From the NCBI GenBank assembly GCA_004213515.1, contig SHAK01000006.1, forward strand, positions 30,721 through 94,720: DNA of 64,000 nucleotides, written 5' to 3'. Positions 23,739 to 34,262 of this stretch are shown one piece after another. A model generated the notes under the pieces. It was not told the DNA's origin. It saw only the letters and a program-made list of their open reading frames with translations, and made no database searches. The translations under genes and the position numbers were made by a program. This DNA comes from Limisphaerales bacterium (GTDB taxonomy: Bacteria > Verrucomicrobiota > Verrucomicrobiia > Limisphaerales > UBA1096). Position 1 is the first letter of the stretch. Each line of letters opens with the position of its first letter.

Positions 23739-26700
23739 TCAACGGTTGAATAAGAACGCTGGACTGTTGATTAGTGCCCAGGCGATGTCTTGCGCCGCTG
23801 TCAAACGTACAGTCTCCTGTTGTGATTTGCTTAGCTCTAATGCGCGGCGAAGTTCCGCAAGTTTAGGATCTACAGTAAGAGGTTGTTCTGCTTTGGCTAA
23901 AGAAGCCCTAAATTCCTTTAGTTTTGGATCTACTGGCCGCTTTTTCTTAGCATTTTCAAGTTCTTTGTTTTTGGCTGCAAAATCCTTGTCTTGTGCTTTG
24001 AAGTAGTCTGTAAGGCGTTTATTTTGATCGTCGCTTCGTTTATCTGATGACATTGCTAAAATAGCGTTAATATCACCTGGATGACCGATCTCAACTTTTT
24101 CATCGGTTGTGACAAGAAGGCGGAATTTTCCAATTGAGTGTTTGTTACTGTTGTAGTTTTGGTTTAGCGAGAAAGTTAGACGAGATCCGCCTTTAGTTCC
24201 AAATTTTTCTTTTGGTATAAAGATGGCAGTTCTGTTGGTTCCTATTTTTGGGCTAGATGCCCAACCACTGTTATCGACTTTTCCGTCGATTGCTTTCTTT
24301 ACGTCAAAGTCCTTTTGACTAAAGTCTGACCTAGCTTCCTTGAATGAAACTTTTTTAGATTTACGACTTTGTTCTTTTCCCGTTGAGATTGCTTTTAGGC
24401 TAAATTCAGTTAATACAAAATTCCCATCGTCATTTCGGCCTGGTCCTTTTTTTGGCAACTTATCGTCTGCTAGCAATTCAAGACGAACTCCAGTGATGCC
24501 ATTAAGTTTGGTGTCGGCGTTGATTGTATAGACTGTCTTTTTAAGATCGCCACTAGCATAGACTATGTTGCCTTGACGTTTCTCAAGTTTAGTGCCGTTT
24601 GTAGCTTTCAAATCACCAATTTCTAAATCTTTCCACTTAGTTGTCTTTGCCGCGGAACCTTCCCATTGAGTCAATCGTTTAGATAGTTGGTTTTCGTAAG
24701 TTTTTAGTGAATCTTCGGCCTTTGCAATACGTTCTTTTTGTTTTCTGTCTGCATCGGCTTCACGTGGAGCAATTTCCATTTCGTATGCCTCAAGTTTAGT
24801 TTTAGCTAAACGGATGGCATCCGTACGTTTTTTGGAACGTTTTGTTTCGATTGGTTCGATTTCTTTCTCATGTTTGGCTAATTGATTGATTGCAGTTTTG
24901 TGTTCTAACTTTACGTCTTTGATTATTGTTTTTGCTGCAGTGATTTCTTTTGGGGTGGCATGACGGTTCAGCACTCTCAGGAACAATTCATCAACCATCT
25001 TTTCATCGTCTGCAATGTCGGATACAAGTTTGGTAATAGCATTGTCTTTTGAACTAATAGCATTGTCCACTGTTGGGCCGCTAATGAGTGCCATAATCGG
25101 GCCCAATTGAAGTTCGTTGGAACGTTCACACTCACAAGCACTCTCGCGCGCTGGTCTGCCTAGATTGCCCAGAAAACCATCGGCAAGTTTCACTCCTGAA
25201 TCAGGAAGTTGTGCAGCCCTTGTGCCTTCAGGCACACCGGGGAATTTACTAACAGTGCCAGTTACTCGGTAGATGGAATCAAATAAAACCTCAGCTGGCA
25301 GTCGTCGTGCTTTGGCGTGTGAGAAGTTAATTGTATCGTCTTCATTCCATTTATTGGTTTTTACGCTTAATTGGTAAGTCCGGGATTTGGTTATGATTTC
25401 CACTAAATGACGAACATCGAATCCGCTTTCGGTAAATTCTTTTGTTAGCCAATTAAGTAATTCAGGATTACTTGGGGGATTCCCAGCGCGTATGTCGTCA
25501 ATTGGTTCAATGATGCCGGTCCCTGTCATATATCCCCAAATACGGTTAACATAACTTTTGGCGAAATACTCGTTATCAGGTGACGTTAGCCAAGCTGCGA
25601 AGCTTTCGCGACGACTTCCGTCTTTCGGAATATTGTGTTCGCTTGTAAATGGAAATGCTGGGGGTGTGACTTCACCAGTTCTATCGTGTTTGGTTTCTCC
25701 TTCGTTACGATCATATATAATCTCATAGAGAGGTTTGGCGCCCTCAACTGCCGTCCCTCCAATACGTTTATCCCCGGCCTTGTCATCCTTCTTTAAACTA
25801 ACTTGAGCGAAATAAGCAGTGGTTTCGTAATATTGATCTTGCGTCCATCTTTCAAATGGATGGTCATGGCATTTGTTACAATTGAATCGGGTTGCTAGAA
25901 AAAGATGGGTGGTATTCTCCATAATAGCGGTAGGTTCCCGTAATATCTTGTAGTAAGAGGCTGGGGGATTGTCCTTGTTAGATCCACTTGCTGTAATGAT
26001 CTTTCGTGCAAACTCATCATACGGGGTATTGTTTGCAATTTCTTCTCGAATCCATTTGCGGAATGTCGATGATCCGTCAGTTCCTAAAAATTTCCTGTTA
26101 ACTAATAACATGTCTGCCCACTTATTAGTCCAGTGGTCGATGTAGTTTTCACTGCCTATAAGTTTTTCTATTAACTCATTTCTTTTAATTTTGCTATTTC
26201 GTTTGTCGGCGGCAAACTTACGAACTTCTTCACTGGTAGGCGGTAAGCCAATTAAATCGAGAAAAATACGGCGTAGAAAGTCTTCGTCTGAGCTTAAACC
26301 TGATGGAAGGGTCTTGGTGCGTTTTAGCTTTGATGCGACAAATTCGTCTACCTTGTTATTGGTTGGCATTTCTTTCCATTCAAACCCTGACCTATTACCC
26401 ATAACGGTAACGATTGTAGATGCATAAGCGCCTTCAAATCGTGCAAGCATTGGAGCTTCACCCCGGCGAGCTGTTGTTACTAAGCCGCCTTTATTGGTGG
26501 TAGCGATGTCAGAGTTTCCAGTTTCTATAAATGACTCTGCAGTTACATCACGTTTTTCACCATTAGCATATGTTGCGATAACACGCATTTGTTGCTTGTC
26601 GCCAATCTTTTGAACCACAGGGTTTTGTGGGTATAGATCTATTCCTGTTACTTTAGGAGAATTGATCTCAAGCTTGGCTCCATTGGCAATCCAACCCTTC

Positions 26701-28757
26701 AGGATTTCATAGTAGTCTTCTCCTAGCTTTGTTAACTGTCCGCCTTCATGTGGCACAGATGCTGAAGCCTTTAGTAAGATTAAGCTATTATCGGGTGAAG
26801 CAATGTTAACTCGGCGACTTGCTAAGTCATCAGTAAAGGCTCGTATATCATAGATAGGATCATAGCCTCGTAACGATAGCTTAAAGCCATTCCTTCCGTC
26901 CTTTGACCCATGGCAGATTCCGGCATTACAGCCTAATTTTGATAATACTGGCATGACATCACGAACATAATCGGGCTCAAAATCACTGGTGCTTCCAGCT
27001 ACTCTAACAGTTACGGTTGTTTTTTTATTTTTGTGATAAATTTCAAGCTTGGCTTCTCCATCCTTAATAGGAGAAATCATGCCACTTTTGCTGACCTCAA
27101 TAATTTCTGAATCCAACTTGAAAGCAAAGTCTCGAGATGCATCGTATTTTTCACCATTACCCTTAACTGCAGTCAATAGCATCTGGGTATAGTCAAATTT
27201 TCCATTTAGATTAATCTCGGAAGGCTCTACTGAAAGTGCGATTGCTTCTTGAAGTTTATCTTCGGCCATAGGGACAGACATGAATGCTCGTTTAAAACCG
27301 AGTGATTGGGTTTCATGCAAGCGTATTACGCCGTCCGCACCGCCAACAGCGATTGTTTCTCCGTCAGGACTAAAGGCAGTAGAATAAACAGAGGTGCCAA
27401 GCGATATTTTAGCCAATAGTTTAACTTGCTTAGTGTGGTATTCTGCAGAAAGTTTTTTAGAGTTTCCGTCTAGCGGTCTCTCAAAGGCTTTTTTCAGTGC
27501 ATCATCTACGTTGCTGTCGTAGTCAGAACTGTAGAGATGTAGTGAGCCAACTCCGTTATAACTGCTGCCTGCGATTATCTTTTTTCCATTCGGCGCAAAG
27601 TCGAGTGCGAAGATCCTACCTGGCATTGGAGGGAATTTACGAACGAGGTTTGAGTTGTCTCCGATCACACGCTTTGTTACGCGAGTTAACCTAAAAATCT
27701 GAGGGACCCCGTCTGAACCGCCAACCAACACCTCTTCTTTTGTTGGATGAACTGTAATGGCATGGATTCCTCCTTTAAGGGCGCCGGGAGTAATTGAAGT
27801 GATGTTATCTACAAATCGCTGTGTAGATACTTCAGTCAATTTTACTGCCATATCACGTCCAACGGAAATTAAGTGATCTCCTTTATTATTCCAGACTGTA
27901 TCTAGTACCCAGTCATCATGCGTATCTTTGAATAGTACTTGTTTTCCAGTGCTGATGTCGTAAGCGCGAAGTGTTGAGTCTGAAAGTCCAACGGATACTT
28001 TCTTGTCATCGGGTGACCAGCTGACTCCATACAATGTATCATATCCAACTGGGATTGACATAGCCAAGGTCCGATTGTTGACATTCCAAATTTGTATTTC
28101 TCCGGAACGCGCCGGTAATCCGCCAGCTACTGCGAGCAATTTGCCATCGTGGGAGAATTTCACTTTTTGTACACGCTCAGACAAACCTACCAATCGATCA
28201 GCTAAACCGGAACCATCAGCATTATGTAAAAGGACTTCGTGATAACCTGCAACTGCGATTAACAAACCATCTGGAGAATAATCGATTGACGAAATGACAG
28301 GAGGTAAACTGTATACCGGTGGATTATCCATATTGTAGAGTTGTTTTGCACTCGTTGGAGTATCGTCCACCGCGCCTTCAGCTACCCATCGCGTAATTAA
28401 CTCGATTTGCTCTTTGGGTAATGGACCTTCTTTTTGTGGCATCTCAGCTTTGCCATCGATTGGTGTAATCAACGTAATCAAGTGGCTCTCGTCTGGCTTT
28501 GTAGGAACAATCGCAACCTCTTCACTATCTCCTCCTTTGAGAAGATCTTTAAAGGTCGTCATCACATACTCACCATTGGCTTTGGCAGGTTGATGGCAAC
28601 CGTGGCATGAGGCCTGGAAAATAGGTCTAATTTCGTTATAAAAGCTAACTTTTTTGGCCTTATCTTCCTCGGCTTGGATAGAAGAGACCATCCAAAACAA
28701 AGCCATAGGTAAAAACTGATAAAATCTTTGTCTCATTAAGTTTTCCTTAAAATACAA
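23739..28757 (-). CDS. Giant PSCyt1-WD40-Big2-DUF1549-DUF1553 cytochrome-type protein
   Basis: A 1672-residue exported protein. A signal peptide (start at M1 or M8, cleavage after SSIQA) precedes a planctomycete cytochrome domain with heme motif C51-H-G-C54-H55. Residues about 140-500 are WD40 repeats (ISSIDYSPDGLLIAVAG and similar). A bacterial Ig-like segment (about 540-590) leads to a second heme-type motif, C610-N-A-G-I-C615-H616, which has four intervening residues. A further Ig-like segment lies near 700-780. DUF1549 follows (about 800-1010), with C960-N-K-C963-H964, then DUF1553 with YVNRIWGYMTGTGI. Between these and the C-terminus is a lysine-rich, likely coiled-coil insertion (about 1290-1350) and a discoidin-like stretch. 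It forms an operon with DUF1501. Typical copies are about half to two-thirds this length. Confidence 0.92.
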   Translation of the reverse strand: MYFKENLMRQRFYQFLPMALFWMVSSIQAEEDKAKKVSFYNEIRPIFQASCHGCHQPAKANGEYVMTTFKDLLKGGDSEEVAIVPTKPDESHLITLITPIDGKAEMPQKEGPLPKEQIELITRWVAEGAVDDTPTSAKQLYNMDNPPVYSLPPVISSIDYSPDGLLIAVAGYHEVLLHNADGSGLADRLVGLSERVQKVKFSHDGKLLAVAGGLPARSGEIQIWNVNNRTLAMSIPVGYDTLYGVSWSPDDKKVSVGLSDSTLRAYDISTGKQVLFKDTHDDWVLDTVWNNKGDHLISVGRDMAVKLTEVSTQRFVDNITSITPGALKGGIHAITVHPTKEEVLVGGSDGVPQIFRLTRVTKRVIGDNSNLVRKFPPMPGRIFALDFAPNGKKIIAGSSYNGVGSLHLYSSDYDSNVDDALKKAFERPLDGNSKKLSAEYHTKQVKLLAKISLGTSVYSTAFSPDGETIAVGGADGVIRLHETQSLGFKRAFMSVPMAEDKLQEAIALSVEPSEINLNGKFDYTQMLLTAVKGNGEKYDASRDFAFKLDSEIIEVSKSGMISPIKDGEAKLEIYHKNKKTTVTVRVAGSTSDFEPDYVRDVMPVLSKLGCNAGICHGSKDGRNGFKLSLRGYDPIYDIRAFTDDLASRRVNIASPDNSLILLKASASVPHEGGQLTKLGEDYYEILKGWIANGAKLEINSPKVTGIDLYPQNPVVQKIGDKQQMRVIATYANGEKRDVTAESFIETGNSDIATTNKGGLVTTARRGEAPMLARFEGAYASTIVTVMGNRSGFEWKEMPTNNKVDEFVASKLKRTKTLPSGLSSDEDFLRRIFLDLIGLPPTSEEVRKFAADKRNSKIKRNELIEKLIGSENYIDHWTNKWADMLLVNRKFLGTDGSSTFRKWIREEIANNTPYDEFARKIITASGSNKDNPPASYYKILREPTAIMENTTHLFLATRFNCNKCHDHPFERWTQDQYYETTAYFAQVSLKKDDKAGDKRIGGTAVEGAKPLYEIIYDRNEGETKHDRTGEVTPPAFPFTSEHNIPKDGSRRESFAAWLTSPDNEYFAKSYVNRIWGYMTGTGIIEPIDDIRAGNPPSNPELLNWLTKEFTESGFDVRHLVEIITKSRTYQLSVKTNKWNEDDTINFSHAKARRLPAEVLFDSIYRVTGTVSKFPGVPEGTRAAQLPDSGVKLADGFLGNLGRPARESACECERSNELQLGPIMALISGPTVDNAISSKDNAITKLVSDIADDEKMVDELFLRVLNRHATPKEITAAKTIIKDVKLEHKTAINQLAKHEKEIEPIETKRSKKRTDAIRLAKTKLEAYEMEIAPREADADRKQKERIAKAEDSLKTYENQLSKRLTQWEGSAAKTTKWKDLEIGDLKATNGTKLEKRQGNIVYASGDLKKTVYTINADTKLNGITGVRLELLADDKLPKKGPGRNDDGNFVLTEFSLKAISTGKEQSRKSKKVSFKEARSDFSQKDFDVKKAIDGKVDNSGWASSPKIGTNRTAIFIPKEKFGTKGGSRLTFSLNQNYNSNKHSIGKFRLLVTTDEKVEIGHPGDINAILAMSSDKRSDDQNKRLTDYFKAQDKDFAAKNKELENAKKKRPVDPKLKEFRASLAKAEQPLTVDPKLAELRRALELSKSQQETVRLTAAQDIAWALINSPAFLFNR

Positions 28758-28920
28758 TTTATTTTACGCAAGAAAGCGTATTTAGTTACGATTGAACTAA
28801 AAAACAATGAATATTTCAGTGGTTTTTTTCAATAAAAATCAAATATTTTGTCAATTAATCGACGAAATTAATTCAATGAAAAAAAGATCTAGAAAACCCG
28901 ATTTATAAATTGTTATTTAA

Positions 28921-29691
28921 TTAAGATGGAGAGGTCTTTGTGGCGGTAATAAAGGCATTAAACATTAGGTAGCGCCAAGGGCCAAGATTTAGAGTGAGAT
29001 CAATCAGTTTCGGGACATATCGGTCAGTGCATTCGACGCTCAGAACTTCGCACCCGTTTTGTTCTAGGAAAAATTTCATTTCTAATCCATTGGTAGCGAC
29101 GATAGCGTCATCATCGGGCTGAAATATTTCACGAACTACTGGCTCCATTCGGTCGAAGCAGACTATATCTGGGTTATTTGCTATTTGGCGTCGTTTGGCT
29201 CGAAGGCGTTGCCAGTTTTTATATTTATTAATGATGCCTCTCATCCTGGGATGATAATCGCGAAAGCCAATTGCGCGAAAAAAATTTGGACTAGATAGAA
29301 TTATTCGGCCGCCTGGTTTTACGATTCGAACTAATTCAGTGATGAAAGCTTCCGGTTGTTCAACATGTTCAAGAACATTTAGTGCTCCTGCACTGTCAAA
29401 GGTATTATTTTTAAAAGGTAGTCTGACCCCGTCGTATAGTTGGCAAAGTTTGCTGACTTTTTTCGCCTTGGCAATATTCGGTTCCGAGACTTCAACACCA
29501 TGTGCTTCATATCCTGATTCCATTAGCCGACGGACAACTTGGCCGACACCGCATCCAATATCTAGAACCTTGCTGCCTAGCTGTTTTGGACAAAGTGCTT
29601 CAGAATATTTCGCATAAAAATCATCATCCCAATCTTCAAGGAAATTAGCGTAGTCTGTATTTTTGCGGTAATAATTTTCCTGATGGCTCAT
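28921..29691 (-). CDS. Class I SAM-dependent methyltransferase
   Basis: A 256-residue methyltransferase. Motif I is VLDIGCGVGQVVRRL, followed by GVEVSEPNIAKAK, the post-I block LPFKNNTFDSAGALNVLEHVEQP and GGRIILSSPNFFRA. The C-terminal part is basic. The ATG overlaps the stop of the upstream YfhO-type gene (TAATG at 29689-29693), making it the last gene of the six-gene polysaccharide operon. The acceptor is unknown; a sugar or lipid-linked intermediate is likely from context. The downstream gap (28758-28920) is AT-rich and holds nothing recognisable. Confidence 0.88.
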   Translation of the reverse strand: MSHQENYYRKNTDYANFLEDWDDDFYAKYSEALCPKQLGSKVLDIGCGVGQVVRRLMESGYEAHGVEVSEPNIAKAKKVSKLCQLYDGVRLPFKNNTFDSAGALNVLEHVEQPEAFITELVRIVKPGGRIILSSPNFFRAIGFRDYHPRMRGIINKYKNWQRLRAKRRQIANNPDIVCFDRMEPVVREIFQPDDDAIVATNGLEMKFFLEQNGCEVLSVECTDRYVPKLIDLTLNLGPWRYLMFNAFITATKTSPS

Positions 29692-32438
29692 TAATCAGTA
29701 TTCTTTTTCCGGTTTTCGAAAACAATAAATCCAAGTAGTCCGAATCCACTCAGTATTGATGTAAGACTTACGTAAAGCCATGTGGCGGGAGGTTGAAAGC
29801 GAAAGACTATATGGTGTTCTCCAGGTTTCAGCTGAACGCCACGCATAACGGAATTGCATCGAAGCAGTTTTGCGGATTGCCCGTCTACACTGACATTCCA
29901 ATGTGGTGACCAATGGTCGTTAAGCATTAGAACAGCTTCGGAGGTTGCATTAGCGATGAGTTTAATTTCTTTTGGCTTATATTCTATGATGCTGACACTT
30001 CCGGCTACTTGGTCAGGCGCGGCAGTGGACGGTTCTATTTGTGAGTTTATGATCACTGTAGAGTGAGGGTTGAATTCTCGACTGGCTAAAGTTTCCAATG
30101 TGGCTGAATTGTTAGTTTGAACCTGCCAATTACTATATAGCTTGGCTCTAGGCAGGGCTCCGTCAAAGTGAATTAGGGAATATGGTCCCGCTGGATTGAA
30201 TTGTGTGGTCAAATCCTCAAAAACTGGAGAGTTTGGGTTGCGTACATCTGGCCGCAGTCCAATTAAGAAAGAGTTAGTAGATGTGAACCGACCTTTTTTT
30301 GGGTCAAATTTTTGATTGAAAAAAGCTAAGTCGTTTGTTTTTCCAAGAATCCATCGTGTGTTGGTTAGCTCCCAGCGTCGACCTGCCAGATAATGTGTAT
30401 TGGTGTCGCCTGTTATAGTAAATCTTCGCTCGAACGCTTCATGATCTGCAGACATTCGGGGGGCTTGTACGATGTCGATTGATTGTATGTTGTTATAGAG
30501 AAACTGATGCTGTAGCCATTCTATTCCATAGAGCCGGCCTAGGTCTCCGCTTGGTAAAGGTGATATAGTGACGCGTCCCTTGTGAGGTAATTGGCTGAGT
30601 CGATCAATCAAAGGGTTCTTGTTGTCATACTTATACTTGTAATCATCGTATTGTATCCAAGGTAAATTGGCTCGGGTAAGGTCGACAATGACCAGCAAAG
30701 TCAGGCCGATTAAAAAGGGAGAAGCCGCCTTCGTCTTAAGTATCTTGGCTACTAAAAACACACTAATAACTAAAAAAATAGAGGTGATGATTAGCTCTTT
30801 ACCCCCAAATGAAGCCATGGTTAATGCTTCTTCTAAGGGGAAACCTTGATCGGCAATATATTGTGCTAGTAGTTTTTTGGCAGAAGTTAAAATTAGGCTA
30901 AATAGCAAAATGATACTCGCAACAATGGATGATCCAATAATCCATTTTCGAATCAACTTTGAGTTTCCTTTTGTCTCTAGATTGGCGAGGCGAATTAATC
31001 CTTCGACACCGTATCCGCATAGAACAATCAACGCAAAGTGCATCGGGTGAAGGAATTTGATCGTGTTTCGCATGGTGTTGAAAAACGGCATCTGGTAGAT
31101 GAACTGATAAAAAATTGCATGTTTTCCAAAAGCTAAAAGTAGCGATGACAAAGCAATAAATCCCCAAAAAAGTATCATTCTGCGTTCCGTTCCCGAATAG
31201 ATTGAAGTGTGTTTATTGAGTGCGAAAAGAATTGCCCAAATCGCAAGTAAAAATACAACTATTCCGACGTATTCCCCTGATCCAGAATGGCGCTGCAAAA
31301 AACGTCCCTTATTTTGCACAAGACTCATCAACTGTGTTGCTTGATTGGCGGAAATATTCATGACTTGGGCAAGTTCGCCTGGTAAAACATTACGTTGCCC
31401 AAACGCTGCGATTATTTCTTCCACCTCGTTAATCTGTTCCAAAACCGGATCTTGGCCCATTGATCCCCAGTATCTTCCACCTTCAAGTGAAATTAGTTTT
31501 CCAGAGTCATAAGAGCTTGGAGTGTCGAGTCGATATCCGTAAAGACCAGGCACTACGATTCGTAAAGCTTCCATCTTCGGTAGGCTCCATTGTGTAAGGA
31601 AATTCCATTGCTGTTCTTTTGCAGCTTGTGTGTTTGCGGTTTTACCATTGTATGATCCTTGCAGCTGTGTTCCAACAAGCGTGGAAATAGTCTGTGATGA
31701 TGCAAAGCCGGCAGCGAGTGCTACTACTGCAATCCCGGCAATCCCGCGACCAGATGCTCTACCAAGATCAGTTTGCTTTCCTTTTTCAAGTGGTTTGATA
31801 ACGAACCCAAATAATATAAATGCTGCAATGTATAGGCTAAAGAGTGCTCCTATATCATATCCTTCCATCAAGCCAAGACCGACGCAGATTCCGGCTATTG
31901 TAAGGTTTATCCATGGGCGCGATTCTAGAGCGCGTAGTATGAATGCTCCGGCAAGAAATGTTGTAGCAAAAGTTAGTGAACGTGATGGGAGCCCCCAGCA
32001 AGCATAAGATACCACCTCCATGTTAAATGCTGCTGCTATAGCGCCAATAGTACACGCAAGATTACGAAGGCCGAGTGTCCGAAAAAAAAACCAAGCAGAT
32101 AGACCTAGAATGATCAAGCATATGGGTGTACACCATTTGAGGTAAAGCACCGAATTTTGAAGCAGCAAGCCTAGCGTCATATATATGCCAGGTGAAGCGC
32201 TTGGCTGCTCATAGCCTAGCCAGTTTAAGTCGTGCCAATATCCAAAAAAAGTGCCGGGCATTTTAATTGCATTGCTACTGATTGACCCTAAGGGGCCGTC
32301 GTTCGAGAAGAGGGTCATCGCAGGTTTGGTGCTATCCCAAAAAAGAAACAGCGTCACGATAATCAATAGGGTGGCTACACCTCCAAGTGGTTTTATCCAG
32401 CCGGAAGTTCGTTCAGTTGTAAGAAACGTTAAATTCAC
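29691..32438 (-). CDS. YfhO-type large multi-pass membrane protein
   Basis: A 915-residue protein with about 12 membrane helices in the first 590 residues and one near the C-terminus (about 885-905). The arrangement matches YfhO-like GT-C-fold proteins. The soluble C-terminal part ends with LNDHWSPHWNVSVDGQSAKLLRCNSVMRGV then KPGEHHIVFRF, the typical 'Y.GW.v.VDG......N...rgv.lp.G.H.v.f.Y' tail. Such proteins take part in glycosylation of lipid-linked or wall polymers. The long periplasmic loops suit a sugar transfer outside the membrane. It lies 7 nt after the GT2 gene and overlaps the methyltransferase start. Confidence 0.85.
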   Translation of the reverse strand: MNLTFLTTERTSGWIKPLGGVATLLIIVTLFLFWDSTKPAMTLFSNDGPLGSISSNAIKMPGTFFGYWHDLNWLGYEQPSASPGIYMTLGLLLQNSVLYLKWCTPICLIILGLSAWFFFRTLGLRNLACTIGAIAAAFNMEVVSYACWGLPSRSLTFATTFLAGAFILRALESRPWINLTIAGICVGLGLMEGYDIGALFSLYIAAFILFGFVIKPLEKGKQTDLGRASGRGIAGIAVVALAAGFASSQTISTLVGTQLQGSYNGKTANTQAAKEQQWNFLTQWSLPKMEALRIVVPGLYGYRLDTPSSYDSGKLISLEGGRYWGSMGQDPVLEQINEVEEIIAAFGQRNVLPGELAQVMNISANQATQLMSLVQNKGRFLQRHSGSGEYVGIVVFLLAIWAILFALNKHTSIYSGTERRMILFWGFIALSSLLLAFGKHAIFYQFIYQMPFFNTMRNTIKFLHPMHFALIVLCGYGVEGLIRLANLETKGNSKLIRKWIIGSSIVASIILLFSLILTSAKKLLAQYIADQGFPLEEALTMASFGGKELIITSIFLVISVFLVAKILKTKAASPFLIGLTLLVIVDLTRANLPWIQYDDYKYKYDNKNPLIDRLSQLPHKGRVTISPLPSGDLGRLYGIEWLQHQFLYNNIQSIDIVQAPRMSADHEAFERRFTITGDTNTHYLAGRRWELTNTRWILGKTNDLAFFNQKFDPKKGRFTSTNSFLIGLRPDVRNPNSPVFEDLTTQFNPAGPYSLIHFDGALPRAKLYSNWQVQTNNSATLETLASREFNPHSTVIINSQIEPSTAAPDQVAGSVSIIEYKPKEIKLIANATSEAVLMLNDHWSPHWNVSVDGQSAKLLRCNSVMRGVQLKPGEHHIVFRFQPPATWLYVSLTSILSGFGLLGFIVFENRKKNTD

Positions 32439-32445
32439 TTTTTAT

Positions 32446-33411
32446 TTATTCCCAGTGCTCCTTTTTGATTGATGAGCCAAAAAAAACATCACGTAGTAAT
32501 ACTGAAATGCTGCCAAGGTGCCAGTGAAGCCACGGTATTTTAGGTCGGGCTGATTTGTAAATGCGCAGCACATGATCTGGTTTTTCGTCTGCCATCTGTT
32601 GCATTTTCACCTTGGATCGTGCAGCAAACATGCAGCGTAGTTTTTGTCTGCGTAACCATCTTAGCAAGATAGGCTGGTTCATTAAACTAAACGCATGCTG
32701 GATAGCTTCCCATTCATCCAGTACCCAGCTTTTGATATTTTCTTCGTTACGCTTTGTCATGCTAAACGGATGTCGTCTTATATGCAGTAAAACTTTCGGT
32801 ACTTCGATACGTGCAGTACTGGATTTGGCTAAATCTGAGTAAAAAATACAATCAGCTGCATGAGGCATGTCGGTACGGAATTTAACCGGGCAAGTTTGAC
32901 CAAGTGTCTTGATGAGTGTTCCGCCGAGCATTAGTGATTTGCATTCACTGTGTTGTGCGAGCAAAGCGTTGGCGGAAATGTAACGCGGAGGAGAAGGGTG
33001 AGTGGTAGGGCTTTCAATGAGTTTGCCATCTTTGTCGGTAAATCCCGAAAGGCAATAGCTAAACGACGGTGCTTGGGCATCTTTTAGCGCATTATACATT
33101 TGTTCCATGAATTCGGGTAGCAAGACATCGTCTGCACAAATATAGTGAAGAAAGTCGCATTCAGAGGCATAGTCCAGTGCTCGATTGAAGTTCTTGAAGA
33201 GGCCCTGGTTTTCATCACTGCGAATAAGTTCGCATTTCAGTAATTCATAAGATTCTACAAGCTTCGCTGTGTTATCGGTGGAGGCATCGTCAATTACGAT
33301 GACGCGATCCGGCTTTAGAGTTTGCGATGCTAGAGAATCAAGTGTTTCCAGTATAAACCTTTCCCCGTTGTATACTGGGATTACGGATATGATTTGCATC
33401 CTGTCGTTCAT
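32446..33411 (-). CDS. Family 2 glycosyltransferase
   Basis: A 321-residue GT-A glycosyltransferase. The N-terminus ISVIPVYNGERFILETLDSLASQT, the VIDDASTDNT nucleotide block and the metal site region YICADDVLLPEFMEQM are intact. The C-terminal part has helical, basic character and no obvious transmembrane helix. The start overlaps the RmlD-like gene by four bases (ATGA, 33408-33411). It likely adds a sugar during O-antigen or capsule assembly; donor unknown. Confidence 0.9.
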   Translation of the reverse strand: MNDRMQIISVIPVYNGERFILETLDSLASQTLKPDRVIVIDDASTDNTAKLVESYELLKCELIRSDENQGLFKNFNRALDYASECDFLHYICADDVLLPEFMEQMYNALKDAQAPSFSYCLSGFTDKDGKLIESPTTHPSPPRYISANALLAQHSECKSLMLGGTLIKTLGQTCPVKFRTDMPHAADCIFYSDLAKSSTARIEVPKVLLHIRRHPFSMTKRNEENIKSWVLDEWEAIQHAFSLMNQPILLRWLRRQKLRCMFAARSKVKMQQMADEKPDHVLRIYKSARPKIPWLHWHLGSISVLLRDVFFGSSIKKEHWE

Positions 33412-34262
33412 GATACTTGCGATAGTTCGGTAATCATTTCCTCCCAGGTTGGTGCTTGGTATCCAGTGGCATCTTTGAAGCGCTCACCGTTTAAGCTTCG
33501 ATCACATTCAAATGAATCATCTGGTTTGATTGTTCCCTGCCACCCAAGTTTATCTTGGCAGAGTTTAAGTAGATCGAATTTTGATATTGGCTCACTCGCT
33601 ACTTGCCAGAGGCCGAAGAGTGATTGATGTTGAGTTAAGATGCCTTCGATAATCTTACCCATCTCAATTGTCGTGAAGCCGCTATATATTGCACGAGTAT
33701 AGCCCTTGATGGTTGTCCCATGTTGACTTAGGAACCAGCTCAATAAAGATAGATTTGAATCGATTTCATGGCCTATCACAGATGATCTTATTGTTACGCA
33801 ATGGCGATCAGTTACTTCACCCAAGTGCTTTGACTTACCGTAAAGATCAGTAGCGTCTGCGGGATCATTCTCTGAATATTTACCTTTAATTCCATTGAAA
33901 ACGCAGTCGGTACTGAAGTGGATTAATCGAGCGCCCATTGCTTTGCATTGTTTAGCCAAATGATGAGGGAATTCAGCGTTTATCCTGTGAATTATAGTCT
34001 CGTCTTTAGCTTCGTTGAGTTGCTTGATTATGCCGACGCAATTAATAACAGCTTCTGGTTTGGCTTTTTCGAATACTTTTTCGAGTACATCGCGATCTGT
34101 TATATCCCTGACTTGTATTGATTTTGATAGATCAAAAAGTTTAAGAGCAGTGTAATTGGTAGCTGGTTGACGCAATGTCACCCAAACTTGATGTTTATTA
34201 TTAAGGCTTCTCCAAAGTTGATGCCCCAGCATACCGCTGCCTCCAAGAATGAGTAGTCTCAA
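33408..34262 (-). CDS. RmlD-like NDP-sugar reductase (SDR)
   Basis: A 284-residue extended SDR. The NAD(P) loop is LILGGSGMLGHQL, the catalytic region contains IHFSTDCVFNGIKGKYSE and the tyrosine-lysine motif DLYGKSKHLGE. This is the pattern of dTDP-4-dehydrorhamnose reductase. No dTDP-rhamnose synthesis genes (rmlA, B, C) are near, but a UDP-GlcNAc dehydratase is two genes upstream. I therefore infer a 4-keto reductase for a UDP-2-acetamido-2,6-dideoxy-L-hexose, as known for WbvR/WbuX-type enzymes. The ATG overlaps the methyltransferase stop (34259-34262). Confidence 0.85.
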   Translation of the reverse strand: MRLLILGGSGMLGHQLWRSLNNKHQVWVTLRQPATNYTALKLFDLSKSIQVRDITDRDVLEKVFEKAKPEAVINCVGIIKQLNEAKDETIIHRINAEFPHHLAKQCKAMGARLIHFSTDCVFNGIKGKYSENDPADATDLYGKSKHLGEVTDRHCVTIRSSVIGHEIDSNLSLLSWFLSQHGTTIKGYTRAIYSGFTTIEMGKIIEGILTQHQSLFGLWQVASEPISKFDLLKLCQDKLGWQGTIKPDDSFECDRSLNGERFKDATGYQAPTWEEMITELSQVS

